NCBI RefSeq assembly: GCF_000737195.2
Contig: NZ_JALM01000005.1
Coordinates: 62,001 to 126,000, forward strand
Length of the DNA stretch: 64,000 nt
Reading direction: 5' to 3'
From: Sciscionella sediminilitoris
GTDB taxonomy: Bacteria; Actinomycetota; Actinomycetes; Mycobacteriales; Pseudonocardiaceae
Within the stretch, counting starts at the first letter, position 1. Each line of letters opens with the position of its first letter. The notes below the pieces were generated by a model that saw only the letters and a program-made list of their open reading frames with translations, had not been told where the DNA came from and did no database searches. The position numbers and the translations under genes were made by a program. Shown piece after piece: positions 15,369 through 23,674 of the stretch.

Positions 15369-16103
15369 GTGTCTTGGTCGATCGCGCTTCTCATCGTCGT
15401 TTCGGGTCTCGCTGCCGGTATCTCGGGGACGGTCACCGGCCTCGGCTCGGTGTTCTCCTATCCGGCCCTGCTCGCTGCCGGGATTCCACCGGCAGCGGCG
15501 AACGTGACCAATACCTTCTCTCTCGCCATCGGCACCGTGGCCGCGGTACCGAGCTCCCGGCGCGAGCTCGCGGGGCAGTGGGGCAGCGCGCGCACGCTCG
15601 GGCTCGCCTGCATGTTCGGCAGCGCGGTCGGTGCGGCCCTTGTGCTGCTCACCCCGTCCGGCACGTTCGAGCGAGTGGTGCCGTTCCTGGTGGGTGGCGC
15701 GTCCCTGGCGATCCTGGCGCCCCGGCCCGCGGTGCACCGGGTGCGCACCTGGCCGGCCGTGCTCGGCGTGTTCGCGGTCGGGGTGTACGGCGGCTATTTC
15801 GCGGCCGCCGCCGGGACGCTCGTGCTCGCCGTACTGCTCGCGACGCGCAGCGGCAGCCTCCTCCGGCTGAACGCGCTCAAGAACCTGCTCACCCTGATCG
15901 CCGATGTGGTCGCCGCGGTGGCCTTCGCGCTGTTCGGGCACATCGTGTGGCTCGCCGTGCCACCGCTGGTGTTCGGCCTGCTCATCGGCTCCTGGTTGGG
16001 CCCGGCGATCGCCCGCCTGCTGCCCGAGCGGCTGTTGCGTTACGGCATCGCGATCGCCGGGGTGGGGCTCGCCGTGAAGCTGGGGCTCGACGCGTTCGGA
16101 TAG
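15369..16103 (+). CDS. TauE/SafE-family membrane permease
   Basis: A 244-residue integral membrane protein with about eight hydrophobic helices and the family N-terminal motif GLAAGISGTVTGLGSVFSYP (residues about 11-30) and its internal repeat GVYGGYFAAAAGTLVLA. Members move sulfonates, sulfite or organic acids; here the substrate is not known. The GTG start at 15369 directly precedes the first helix. It is divergent from a LysR gene that may regulate it. Confidence 0.85.
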   Translation: MSWSIALLIVVSGLAAGISGTVTGLGSVFSYPALLAAGIPPAAANVTNTFSLAIGTVAAVPSSRRELAGQWGSARTLGLACMFGSAVGAALVLLTPSGTFERVVPFLVGGASLAILAPRPAVHRVRTWPAVLGVFAVGVYGGYFAAAAGTLVLAVLLATRSGSLLRLNALKNLLTLIADVVAAVAFALFGHIVWLAVPPLVFGLLIGSWLGPAIARLLPERLLRYGIAIAGVGLAVKLGLDAFG

Positions 16104-16522
16104 GAGTGTGTCCGGGAGCGTCCAGCCGCTGTGCTTTCTGCGGTGATCGCGCGCCTTCGCCGTGGATTCTCGCGCTGACCGGCGCGGTAGGACACGGAGT
16201 TCCCAGATGTGCGCCAAGGCTTGTGTTCCACCTGTTCGGTGGTGTCTACTACTGCTCTGGCGCCGTTCGGCGTGGCTTCTGGAATACCACCCGCGGTACC
16301 GTGCGCCCAGCGAGCCTCTATCACGTAACCCTGGGTAAAGTGAAGACCTTTGTCGCCCTCATCACCTGGTTGTTTTTGTTCCCCCTGGTAGCGCGGCTGT
16401 GTGTGAATCGTGTTTCTGAAATTCCGAGCAGGTTTCTGTTAGCTTCGGCTGGCGAGTCGGAGAGCGGTCCCCGGCAGTGTGCGAAAAAGACGCGCATCGC
16501 CAGGTGGGCTATTTAGGGACTG
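16104..16522. other. Intergenic region upstream of the ectoine cluster
   Basis: Stretch of about 420 bases with no credible gene and visibly lower GC than its surroundings, including a T-rich run near 16365-16380. A small hairpin CCACC-TGTTC-GGTGG lies at 16228-16242 and may end the TauE transcript. A possible -10 box TAGCTT (16440-16445) could serve ectA, leaving a leader of about 70 bases; no strong -35 is seen. Osmotic-stress control is expected for this promoter but no known operator is recognised. Confidence 0.4.
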
Positions 16523-17038
16523 GTGACAAGGGTGAGCGATGGGAGTGGCGATACCGCGGGTGTCGTCATAGCCGAGCCGACGGTCGCCGATGGTGCCGAG
16601 TTGTGGCGGATCGCCCGCGATTCAGGCAAACTCGACCTCAATTCCTCGTACGCGTATTTGCTCTGGGCGCGAGATTTCTCCGCTACCTCCGCGGTGGCAC
16701 GGGTGGACGGTGCGATTGCCGGATTCGTTCTCGGATATCGGCGGCCCGCTGCGCCGGAAGCCCTGTTGATCTGGCAGGTTGCCGTCAACTCGAGGGCGCG
16801 TGGGCGGGGTGTTGCCGGGAAGATGCTCGATCATCTCGTGCAGCGTCTTGCGCCCGAGGTCTCGCATCTGGAGACAACGGTAACCCCGGACAATGCGGCA
16901 TCCATCGCATTGTTCGATTCCTTCGCGAAGCGTTGGTCGGCCGATATGGAAACCAAAGAGCTATTCGCCTCGGCACAGTTCCCGGATGAGCACGAACCGG
17001 AGAACTTGTACAGAATCGGTCCGCTCGTAGGGCGTTAG
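16523..17038 (+). CDS. ectA: L-2,4-diaminobutyrate acetyltransferase EctA
   Basis: GNAT enzyme of 171 residues that acetylates diaminobutyrate on its gamma-amino group, the second step of ectoine synthesis. EctA hallmarks are visible: KLDLNSSYAYLL near residue 40, WQVAVNSRARGRGVAGKML (acetyl-CoA pyrophosphate loop) and TPDNAASIALFDSFAK. GTG 16523 has a poor ribosome site; GTG 16532 is an alternative. First gene of ectABCD; the aspartokinase sometimes found in such clusters is not present here. Confidence 0.95.
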   Translation: MTRVSDGSGDTAGVVIAEPTVADGAELWRIARDSGKLDLNSSYAYLLWARDFSATSAVARVDGAIAGFVLGYRRPAAPEALLIWQVAVNSRARGRGVAGKMLDHLVQRLAPEVSHLETTVTPDNAASIALFDSFAKRWSADMETKELFASAQFPDEHEPENLYRIGPLVGR

Positions 17039-17096
17039 CCACATTCGTTTGCGATGGCGCATGCGATGCGTATCCGAGAAAGCAGATGACAAAGAA

Positions 17097-18347
17097 ATGA
17101 ATATTTTCGAAACGTTTGAATCCGAAGTCCGCAGCTACAGCCGCGGCTGGCCGGTTATTTTCGATCGTGCGAAGGGTAGTTATCTGTACGAGGAGGACGG
17201 CAAGCCCTACCTCGACTTCTTCGCGGGTGCCGGTGCGCTGAACTACGGGCACAACAACCCGATCCTCAAGGAAGCGCTGCTCGAGTACATCTCCCGGGAC
17301 GGCGTCACGCACGCCCTGGACATGGGCACCGTTGCCAAGCGGGAATTCCTCGAGTCGTTCAGCGAGCGGATCCTCAAACCGCGTAACCTGGACTACAAGG
17401 TGCAGTTCCCCGGGCCGACGGGGGCGAACGCGGTGGAGGCCGCGCTCAAGCTGGCCCGCAAGATCACCGGCAAGGAAGCGATCGTGAACTTCACGAACGC
17501 CTTCCACGGCATGACCCTCGGCGCGCTCTCGGTCACCGGTAACTCGATGAAGCGCGGTGGGGCGGGTATTCCGCTCGTGCACTCCACGCCGATGCCGTAC
17601 GACAACTACTTCGACGGGACCACCCCGGACTTCCTGTTCTTCGAGCGGCTGCTCGAGGACTCCGGCAGCGGGCTCAACGAACCGGGCGCGGTGATCGTGG
17701 AGACCGTGCAGGGCGAGGGCGGGATCAACGCCGCGCGCATCGAATGGCTGCAGGGCCTCGCCGAGCTGTGCCAGAAGCACGGGATGCTGCTGATCGTCGA
17801 CGACGTGCAGATGGGCAACGGCCGCACCGGTCCGTTCTTCTCCTTCGAGCATGCCGGGATCACCCCGGACATCGTGACCGTCTCCAAGTCCATCGGCGGC
17901 TACGGACTGCCCATGGCGCTGACCCTGTTCAAGTCCGAGCACGACGTGTGGGGCCCCGGCGAGCACAACGGGACCTTCCGCGGCAACAGCCCGGCCTTCG
18001 TCACCGCGGCCAAGGCGCTGGAGACCTACTGGGCCGACGACGAGTTGCAGCGTTCCACCCTGGCCAAGGGGGAGCGGCTGGCCGCCGCGCTGGGCACCCT
18101 CGCCGAGGAGAACGCCGAGGCCGGACTCCTGGTCAAGGGGCGTGGGCTGGCGCGCGGGCTGCAGTTCCCGAGCGGTGATCTCGCGGCGAAGGTGTGCGCG
18201 AGCGCGTTCGAGCGCGGCCTGCTCATGGAGACCTCCGGGCCCTCGGACGAGGTCGTCAAGCAGCTCCCGCCGCTGACGCTTTCCGAGGAAGAACTGGAGC
18301 AGGGAATCGCGATCATCTCCGAGGCCGTACGCTCCGTCATGGGCTGA
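17097..18347 (+). CDS. ectB: Diaminobutyrate-2-oxoglutarate transaminase EctB
   Basis: PLP-dependent class III aminotransferase of 416 residues that makes L-2,4-diaminobutyrate from aspartate semialdehyde. It starts [16 protein letters not shown], typical of EctB; the PLP lysine lies in [14 protein letters not shown] (about residue 265), with the preceding [11 protein letters not shown] and the glycine-rich [13 protein letters not shown] binding the phosphate. ATG 17097 is chosen over the upstream in-frame ATG at 17049 because EctB proteins begin at this point. Second gene of the cluster, 58 bases after ectA. Confidence 0.97.
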   Translation: MNIFETFESEVRSYSRGWPVIFDRAKGSYLYEEDGKPYLDFFAGAGALNYGHNNPILKEALLEYISRDGVTHALDMGTVAKREFLESFSERILKPRNLDYKVQFPGPTGANAVEAALKLARKITGKEAIVNFTNAFHGMTLGALSVTGNSMKRGGAGIPLVHSTPMPYDNYFDGTTPDFLFFERLLEDSGSGLNEPGAVIVETVQGEGGINAARIEWLQGLAELCQKHGMLLIVDDVQMGNGRTGPFFSFEHAGITPDIVTVSKSIGGYGLPMALTLFKSEHDVWGPGEHNGTFRGNSPAFVTAAKALETYWADDELQRSTLAKGERLAAALGTLAEENAEAGLLVKGRGLARGLQFPSGDLAAKVCASAFERGLLMETSGPSDEVVKQLPPLTLSEEELEQGIAIISEAVRSVMG

Positions 18348-18384
18348 ACGAAAGCCCAGCCGACAGCGACGTTTGGAGGAAGAG

Positions 18385-18777
18385 TTGATCGTCCGTTCGC
18401 TTAGCGACATCGAAGACACCGACGACGACATCAAGAGCGAGAACTGGCGCAGCAAGCGCATCATCCTCGCTCGGGAGAAGCTCGGTTTCTCGGTGCACGA
18501 GACGACCCTCTACGCGGGCACGGTGAGCGACTTCTGGTACGCCAACCACATCGAAGCCGTGTTCATCACCCAGGGCGAGGGTGAAGTGGAGAACAAGGAA
18601 ACCGGAGAGGTTTTCCAGCTCAAGCCGGGCACGATCTACGTGCTCAACAACCACGACAAGCACCAGGTCCGGCCGAAGACCGAGATCAAGTGCGTGTGCG
18701 TGTTCAACCCCCCGGTGACCGGACGGGAGACGCATGACGAGAACGGCGTCTACCCGCTGATCACCGAGGACGACTAA
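18385..18777 (+). CDS. ectC: Ectoine synthase EctC
   Basis: Cupin enzyme of 130 residues that cyclises N-gamma-acetyl-diaminobutyrate to ectoine. It keeps the family opening [11 protein letters not shown], the NHIEAVFI segment and the [12 protein letters not shown] segment that carry the metal-binding Glu, Tyr and His, and the C-terminal [21 protein letters not shown]. The start is a TTG at 18385: GGAGGA (18375-18380) sits four bases before it, whereas an upstream TTG at 18373 would overlap that site. The active site looks intact, so ectoine itself should be made. Confidence 0.95.
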   Translation: MIVRSLSDIEDTDDDIKSENWRSKRIILAREKLGFSVHETTLYAGTVSDFWYANHIEAVFITQGEGEVENKETGEVFQLKPGTIYVLNNHDKHQVRPKTEIKCVCVFNPPVTGRETHDENGVYPLITEDD

Positions 18778-18808
18778 CCGTCCGCGAGTCACAGGAGGCC
18801 AGGCGACG

Positions 18809-19672
18809 ATGACCGCGACCGAAGTGCGTAGCGAGGCCCACGACCGTTATCCCACGAGGATCACCGGCGAGACGCATCTGCTGGAGCGGGTCGAGCCGAC
18901 GGTCTGGTCCGATGAAGCGGACGGACCGATGGACGCGGGTGATCTCGCGGCACACGCCGCGCGTGGTTACTCGATCGTCGATGGCCTCCTGTCCCCGGCG
19001 GAGGTGCAGGCCTACTGGTCCGAGTTGCACCGGCTCTACGTGGACGAGGGGCTGCGCTCGGACGAGCGGCTGGCCTTCGACCCCGAGACCGGGGAACTCA
19101 CCTCGATCTTCGCCGTGCACGAGATCAGCGAGCTGTTCGCCGAACTCGTGCGTGATCCCCGGGTGCTCGACCGGGCCCGGCAGGTGCTCGGTTCCGAGGT
19201 GTACGTGCACCAGAGCAAGGTCACCCTGGTTCCCGGGTTCACCGACCCCGGCTACTTCTGGCGTTCGGAGTTCGAGCGCTGGCACGCCGAGGACGGGATG
19301 GCGGCACCGCGCGCGGTGAGCGTGTCGATCACGCTCGCCGACGCGTTCGCCTCCGGCGGGGCGATGATGCTGATGCCCGGATCGCACCGCACCTTCGTCA
19401 GCTGCGGTCCGGACAAGAACCCGCCGCGCACCGACATCACCAAGCTCGCCGCCGAATACGGCATCGAGCAGTTCACCGGCCAGGCGGGCGCCGCCCTGCT
19501 CGCCGACTGCAATGTGCTGCACGGGGCGGGAAGCAATATCACCCCGTACCCGCGCTCGAGCATCTGGCTGGCCTTCAACAGCGTGGAGAACCCGCTGGTC
19601 GAACCGTTCAGCGCGGAGGCGCGGCGGCCCGAGCATCTGGCCAGCCGTCAGGTCGACACGATCGAGTACTGA
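18809..19672 (+). CDS. ectD: Ectoine hydroxylase EctD homologue with altered iron site
   Basis: A 287-residue Fe(II)/2-oxoglutarate oxygenase, family of the enzyme that converts ectoine to 5-hydroxyectoine. The general sequence is EctD-like, including RWHAEDGM, LMPGSHRTF, LHGAGSNITPYPRS and NSVENPL. The canonical signature has W-H-S-D-F, where His and Asp bind the iron. Here the segment reads FWRSEFERWHAEDGM: His is replaced by Arg (residue 152, CGT 19262-19264) and Asp by Glu (residue 154, GAG 19268-19270). The distal His (residue 238) remains. The protein may therefore be inactive or altered. It follows ectC by 31 bases with an AGGAGG ribosome site. Confidence 0.9.
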   Translation: MTATEVRSEAHDRYPTRITGETHLLERVEPTVWSDEADGPMDAGDLAAHAARGYSIVDGLLSPAEVQAYWSELHRLYVDEGLRSDERLAFDPETGELTSIFAVHEISELFAELVRDPRVLDRARQVLGSEVYVHQSKVTLVPGFTDPGYFWRSEFERWHAEDGMAAPRAVSVSITLADAFASGGAMMLMPGSHRTFVSCGPDKNPPRTDITKLAAEYGIEQFTGQAGAALLADCNVLHGAGSNITPYPRSSIWLAFNSVENPLVEPFSAEARRPEHLASRQVDTIEY

Positions 19673-19743
19673 TAGGTGCATACCCCTGCTAAATGTGACC
19701 TAGGGCACGCATGGCATGGTGTTGATCACCTGATAGCGCAAGC

Positions 19744-19910
19744 TAGGGTGGCAGTGCGGTACGGAACACGGTGGCTCAGTTACGTACCGTAGCTCCTCGC
19801 GGTGACCATGCCGATTTCGACGCTCGGGGTCCGAATCGGCGTGGAACCGACGTGGAGTACGGCCCCGTGCCGTCCGCTGTAAAAGCGAACGGTTCGGGGC
19901 CGTTTTATTC
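19744..19910 (+). ncRNA. Candidate structured RNA downstream of ectD
   Basis: Region between ectD and a convergent oxidoreductase gene. A promoter-like pair TTGATC (19722-19727) and TAGGGT (19744-19749), 16 bases apart, is followed by three successive stem-loops: CGGTACG (19757-19763) with CGTACCG (19783-19789), CCGATTTCG (19811-19819) with CGAATCGG (19832-19839), and the terminator at 19859-19903. The series suggests a transcript of about 150 bases. A GTG frame of 60 codons also crosses it but runs through the terminator into the next gene, so coding is unlikely. Confidence 0.3.
19859..19909 (+). terminator. Bidirectional terminator between ectD and the oxidoreductase gene
   Basis: Long hairpin: ACGGCCCCG (19859-19867) pairs with CGGGGCCGT (19895-19903), with further internal pairs CCGT/ACGG and CGCT/AGCG, then TTTATT. 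It ends the ectoine-side transcript and can also end the oxidoreductase transcript coming from the right. Confidence 0.8.
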
Positions 19911-19924
19911 TGTGCCGGGGGATT

Positions 19925-20851
19925 TCAGCCGGTCAGCACGAGCTTCCCGGTGAGGTGACCGGCATCGAGTAGCCGGTGCGCGTCGGCGACGCGCTCGAAC
20001 GGGAACGTCTCCCGCACGTGGACCCCGAGTTCGCCCCGTTCGACGAGTGCCACGAGAGCGCGCAGGGCGACCGGATCCGGATCGACCGCGATGCCACTGA
20101 ATCGCCTGCCCGCCGCCGCGAATCTGGCGGCGAGTTCCGCGTCCTCGTCGGCGACCGCCGTCACCAGGTGACCGCCCGGGCGCAGCACCGCGAGTGAGTG
20201 CGCGGCGATGTCCCCGCCGAGCGTGTCGAACACCAGGTCGATATCGCGGAGCGTCTCGGTGAAATCGACGGCCGTGTAGTCGAGCACCTCATCGGCGCCG
20301 AAACTCGCGGCGAACTCCCGCTTGCCGGGACCGGCGGTCGTGATCACGTGCGCGCCGAACGCTTTCGCGATCTGGATCGCGACGTGGCCGACCCCGCCGC
20401 CACCGCCGTGGATCAGCACCCGGTCGCCTTCGGTCACGCCGCCGAGATCGACGAGGCCCTGCCAGGCCGTCAGCCCGGCGACCGGCAGCGCCGAAGCCTC
20501 GATGTGCGAGAGCGCGGCCGGTTTGCGCACCAGATGGAGCGCCGGAGCCGCCACGAGTTCGGCGTAGGCGTTGGCAGCACGGGGAAACAGCGGCATGCCG
20601 AACACTTCCTCGCCGGGCCGGAACCGCCCCGTCTGCGCTTGCTCGACCACGCCGCTGATGTCCCAGCCGAGGATGAACGGTGGCTCGCCGAGCAACGGGA
20701 ACTCGCCCGCGCGCAGCCGCGCCTCCAAGGGGTTCAGCCCGATCGCCTGGACGCGGACGAGGACTTCGGTCGGCAGGGGCCGGGGTTCGGGTGCTTCCAC
20801 GATGCTGAGCACCTCGGGGCCGCCGAACTCCTGCTGGGTGATGGCTCGCAT
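19925..20851 (-). CDS. NADP-dependent quinone oxidoreductase-like protein
   Basis: A medium-chain dehydrogenase/reductase of about 308 residues without structural zinc. It starts MRAITQQEFGGPEVL as expected for the QOR group; the nucleotide motif GGGGGVGHVAIQIAKAFG lies in the middle, and GKLVLTG closes the chain. It should reduce quinones or enones with NADPH. The start is set by TAATCT seven bases upstream on its strand. A divergent HxlR gene is the likely repressor; such pairs typically respond to electrophiles or diamide. Confidence 0.85.
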   Translation of the reverse strand: MRAITQQEFGGPEVLSIVEAPEPRPLPTEVLVRVQAIGLNPLEARLRAGEFPLLGEPPFILGWDISGVVEQAQTGRFRPGEEVFGMPLFPRAANAYAELVAAPALHLVRKPAALSHIEASALPVAGLTAWQGLVDLGGVTEGDRVLIHGGGGGVGHVAIQIAKAFGAHVITTAGPGKREFAASFGADEVLDYTAVDFTETLRDIDLVFDTLGGDIAAHSLAVLRPGGHLVTAVADEDAELAARFAAAGRRFSGIAVDPDPVALRALVALVERGELGVHVRETFPFERVADAHRLLDAGHLTGKLVLTG

Positions 20852-20857
20852 GACTCT

Positions 20858-20893
20858 CAGATTAGGTTTCCGATAGGAACCGGCAGGTACCTT
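20858..20893. promoter_or_regulatory. Divergent promoters of the oxidoreductase and HxlR genes
   Basis: TAATCT on the minus strand and TACCTT on the plus strand (20888-20893) each lie seven bases before a start codon, so both transcripts would be leaderless. Between them is the interrupted repeat GGTTTCC-GAT-AGGAACC, a plausible HxlR site placed to block both. Confidence 0.45.
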
Positions 20894-20900
20894 TGGCGTC

Positions 20901-21269
20901 ATGAGCGGATTCGGTCCCGGGGACCCTTTTCTCGCCGACTGCCCGGCGCGATTGGCGGTCGAGCTGATCGCCGACAAGTGGACGGTGGTCGTACTCGCCG
21001 GCCTCAGCAGGGGACCGGTGCGTCACGGCGAGCTGATCGAATCGATCGGCGGTATCTCGCGCAAGGTGCTCACCCAGACGCTGCGGCGGCTCGAGGCGCA
21101 CGGACTCGTCCACCGGCACGCCTACGCCGAGGTTCCGCCGCGCGTCGAGTACGAGCTCACCCCACTCGGGGCGACGCTGACCGAGCCGATCCGCGCGCTG
21201 ACCGAGTGGGCGAAGGCGAACGGCGAGGCGGTGCTCGCCGCGCTCGACGCCGGGGAACGCGCGCTCTAA
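20901..21269 (+). CDS. HxlR-family transcriptional regulator
   Basis: A 122-residue winged-helix protein. The family opening CPARLAVELIADKWTVVVL (residues about 14-32, the Cys is the redox-sensitive position in HxlR/HypR proteins) leads to the HTH GGISRKVLTQTLRRLEAHGLV. It is divergent from the quinone oxidoreductase gene, which it probably represses until an electrophile modifies the cysteine. The 3' end overlaps the convergent MmcQ gene by four bases. Confidence 0.9.
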   Translation: MSGFGPGDPFLADCPARLAVELIADKWTVVVLAGLSRGPVRHGELIESIGGISRKVLTQTLRRLEAHGLVHRHAYAEVPPRVEYELTPLGATLTEPIRALTEWAKANGEAVLAALDAGERAL

Positions 21270-21652
21270 GCCCCGGCGTCGAAGGCCCGGATCGCCGCCT
21301 TGGTCGCGGTCATCCGCCAGGCCTGTTCGAGTAGCCCGGCGATCTCGTCCCAGTCCGGGACAGCCGCATTCAGGTCCACGCCGACCCAGCCGCGCGGGCC
21401 GAGATAGGCGGGCACGAAGTAGCGCGCCGGATCGGTGCCGACGAGCGCTTCCTGCTCACCGATCGGGGCCTTCACCCAGAACGCGAGCCGCCCGTCGCCG
21501 TGATGGTCCACGAGGAACCACGCGATCCGCTTGCCCCGCACCAGGAATCCGGTGTGCCCGTGGCTGTGCGCGGGTTCGATCCCGGGCAGCCGTTCGGCGA
21601 GCTCGAGCAACTTCTCCCGCGCCTGCTCGCGTTCCTTCTCGCCCCAGCCCAT
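21266..21652 (-). CDS. MmcQ/YjbR-family protein
   Basis: A 128-residue protein of the YjbR fold (double wing-like DNA-binding architecture seen in structures of the family). Signature elements: GHTGFLVRGKRIAWFLVDHHGDGRLAFWVKAP and RYFVPAYLGPRGWVGVDL, quoted only for their order, followed by the C-terminal helix. Function is not established. The ATG overlaps the stop of the SGNH hydrolase gene (ATGA at 21652), so the two are co-translated. Confidence 0.8.
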   Translation of the reverse strand: MGWGEKEREQAREKLLELAERLPGIEPAHSHGHTGFLVRGKRIAWFLVDHHGDGRLAFWVKAPIGEQEALVGTDPARYFVPAYLGPRGWVGVDLNAAVPDWDEIAGLLEQAWRMTATKAAIRAFDAGA

Positions 21653-22437
21653 CAGACGAGCCCGTGTTCCCGGGACTCGACCTCGATCGGGGCGAGGCTG
21701 GGCCGTTTCGCGGTGACCCCGTCGCCCATCGAGCGCCCGGTCAGCTGGCGCCGCGCCCAGGGCAGCATGTAGGTGCGCACCCAGTCGAGGTCCTTGAGCC
21801 GGGAACGGAACCAGTCGAGCGGGGCCTGCTCCGGCCAGGGGGCGTTCCACTCCTGCTCGGTCGGTACTCCGAGGGCGGTTGCCACCCGCAGCGCGATCCT
21901 GCGGTGCCCCTCCGGGGTGAAATGCAGCCGGTCATCGGCCCAGGCCCGGGAATCCCCGAGCACCCGCATCCCCCACAGATCGATCGCGGTCGCGCCGTAG
22001 CGGTCCGCGATCGACCACAGGTGGCTGTTGTACAGCGCGACCTTGCCGCGCACGGTGCGCATCAGCGGCATGTGCTTGGGATCGGGACCGTTGAACACGA
22101 CCACATCCGCCCCGCTCTCGGTGAGCTGGGCGACCATGTCCTCGAACCGGCCCGCGAGCGCGTCGATATCGCAGCCGGGCACGATCAGATCGTTGCCTCC
22201 GGCACACAGGGTGACCAGATCCGGTCGTTCGGCCAGCGCGATGGGCAGCTGCTCGGTGACGATGTCGTTCATGACCTTGCCGCGCACGGCGAGGTTCGCG
22301 TAGGTCAGCCCGGGCTGGACGGCGGCGAGCAGTTCGGCGAGCCGGTCGGCCCAGCCGCGGAAACCACCGTCGTCAGCGGGATCGTCCAGGCCCTCCGTGA
22401 AGCTGTCGCCGAGCGCCATGAAGCTGCGCCACCGCAT
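21652..22437 (-). CDS. SGNH/GDSL-family hydrolase
   Basis: Esterase/lipase-type protein of 261 residues with no signal peptide, so cytoplasmic. Block I GDSFTEG (residues 8-14) holds the nucleophilic Ser, block III GGNDL follows at about residue 80, and block V DRLHFTPEGH at about 180 supplies Asp and His. GGGAGG upstream of the ATG at 22437 supports the start. The natural ester is unknown. It is coupled to the MmcQ-like gene. Confidence 0.88.
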   Translation of the reverse strand: MRWRSFMALGDSFTEGLDDPADDGGFRGWADRLAELLAAVQPGLTYANLAVRGKVMNDIVTEQLPIALAERPDLVTLCAGGNDLIVPGCDIDALAGRFEDMVAQLTESGADVVVFNGPDPKHMPLMRTVRGKVALYNSHLWSIADRYGATAIDLWGMRVLGDSRAWADDRLHFTPEGHRRIALRVATALGVPTEQEWNAPWPEQAPLDWFRSRLKDLDWVRTYMLPWARRQLTGRSMGDGVTAKRPSLAPIEVESREHGLV

Positions 22438-22555
22438 ATGCGTACACCTCCCCGAGCGCCTGTCATGATCAATGCGAGCATGCCTTATCGGCCGATGGCT
22501 ACGCCACCGTCAGTTACCATGCCGTAGGTTGTATCGGCGAACCCGTGGGCCGGTG

Positions 22556-22957
22556 TTACCGAAAACGTGTGCGCTGCGTAGTGATCTGGCACGCGTGCAC
22601 GAGCAGGGTCACGGTCAGCGCGACGAGCAACAGGGCGACCGGGACGTGCGCGGCCATCACCTCCGCGTCCCCGAGCGTCGCCTGTACGAAGGTCAGCACC
22701 AGCACCACAGCGCCGAGCACGGTCGGCCAGAGCAGATGGCCGCGGCGCCACAGCCAGAGCGCGCTGAGGGCGGCCAGCAGTGCCGTGGCATGGACGAAGT
22801 AGGCGCCGAGGCTGTGCAGGGTTATCGCGGTGTTCGAGCCCCCGAGCACGGCTCCCGCGGTCACTCCCTGCAATATCAGAAACACCAGGAGCAGGGCGCT
22901 GCTTCCGCGCAACAGCCAGATACCGGCGCGATCGGCCTCTGCAAGAGCCTTGTGCAT
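22556..22957 (-). CDS. Four-helix membrane protein of unknown function
   Basis: About 133 residues with four hydrophobic helices (roughly residues 14-36, 48-70, 76-96 and 104-126). Histidines are placed near helix ends (LHSLGAYFVHATAL and AAHVPVALLL), somewhat like small heme- or copper-handling membrane proteins, but no family can be named. An upstream extension to 23005 is possible. It is divergent from the DUF3159 gene. Confidence 0.6.
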   Translation of the reverse strand: MHKALAEADRAGIWLLRGSSALLLVFLILQGVTAGAVLGGSNTAITLHSLGAYFVHATALLAALSALWLWRRGHLLWPTVLGAVVLVLTFVQATLGDAEVMAAHVPVALLLVALTVTLLVHACQITTQRTRFR

Positions 22958-23032
22958 GATGGAAGTATGCGCCTTCTCGGTGTGATTTTCGCGTATTGGT
23001 GCCAACGGGGCGAGTTAGGGGACACTAAGTAG

Positions 23033-23674
23033 GTGGACAGAACTGAGCAGCGGCGGGAATCGTTCGCGAGCCTGCTCGGGGGGCGAACCGCTGCGATCGA
23101 CGCGAGCCTGCCACCGGTCGGGTTCGTCATCGGATGGCTCGCGAGCGGTCAGTCCATCGAGATCGGCGCGGCCTCGGCGATCGGGCTCGCCCTGGTGATC
23201 GCCGTTCTCCGGCTGATCCGTAAGGAGAAACCGCGCGCGGTCATCGTGAGTGTCGCGCTGGTGGTGATCGCCGCCCTGATCGCGCTGCACACCGGGCGCG
23301 CCGCGGACTTCTTCCTGCTCCAGCTGCTCTCCAACGCCGCATCCGCGCTCGCCTGGCTGGCCAGCATCGTGGTGCGCTGGCCGTTCCTGGGGATCATCGT
23401 CGGGGTGGTGCTCGGCCAGAAGACCCGCTGGCGCAAGGATCCCGCGCTGGTGCGCGCCTACTGCCTGGCCAGCCTGGTGTGGGTCGCCCAGTACCTGCTG
23501 CGGATCGCGGTCTACGTGCCGCTCTGGCTCGCCGACGAGACGGTCGCGCTCGGGATCGCGCGGCTGGCCCTTTCCTGGCCGGTGCAGGTGGTCTGCCTCG
23601 CCGTTTCCTGGCTGGTGTTCCAGCGGGTGCTACCGCGCGAGCATCCCGGGATCCGTCACCCGGTCACCGGGTGA
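23033..23674 (+). CDS. DUF3159 membrane protein
   Basis: A 213-residue actinobacterial membrane protein. The N-terminus has the family stretch ESFASLLGGRTAAIDASLPPVGFV, followed by about six helices and GVVLGQKTRWRKDPALVRAYC between helices 4 and 5. Function unknown. The start is the GTG at 23033. It converges with, and overlaps by 19 bases, the kinase gene on the other strand. Confidence 0.85.
   Translation: MDRTEQRRESFASLLGGRTAAIDASLPPVGFVIGWLASGQSIEIGAASAIGLALVIAVLRLIRKEKPRAVIVSVALVVIAALIALHTGRAADFFLLQLLSNAASALAWLASIVVRWPFLGIIVGVVLGQKTRWRKDPALVRAYCLASLVWVAQYLLRIAVYVPLWLADETVALGIARLALSWPVQVVCLAVSWLVFQRVLPREHPGIRHPVTG

Noticed and set aside
19771-19953. 60-codon frame between ectD and the oxidoreductase
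   Set aside because: It runs through the strong terminator and into the convergent gene, and has no ribosome site.
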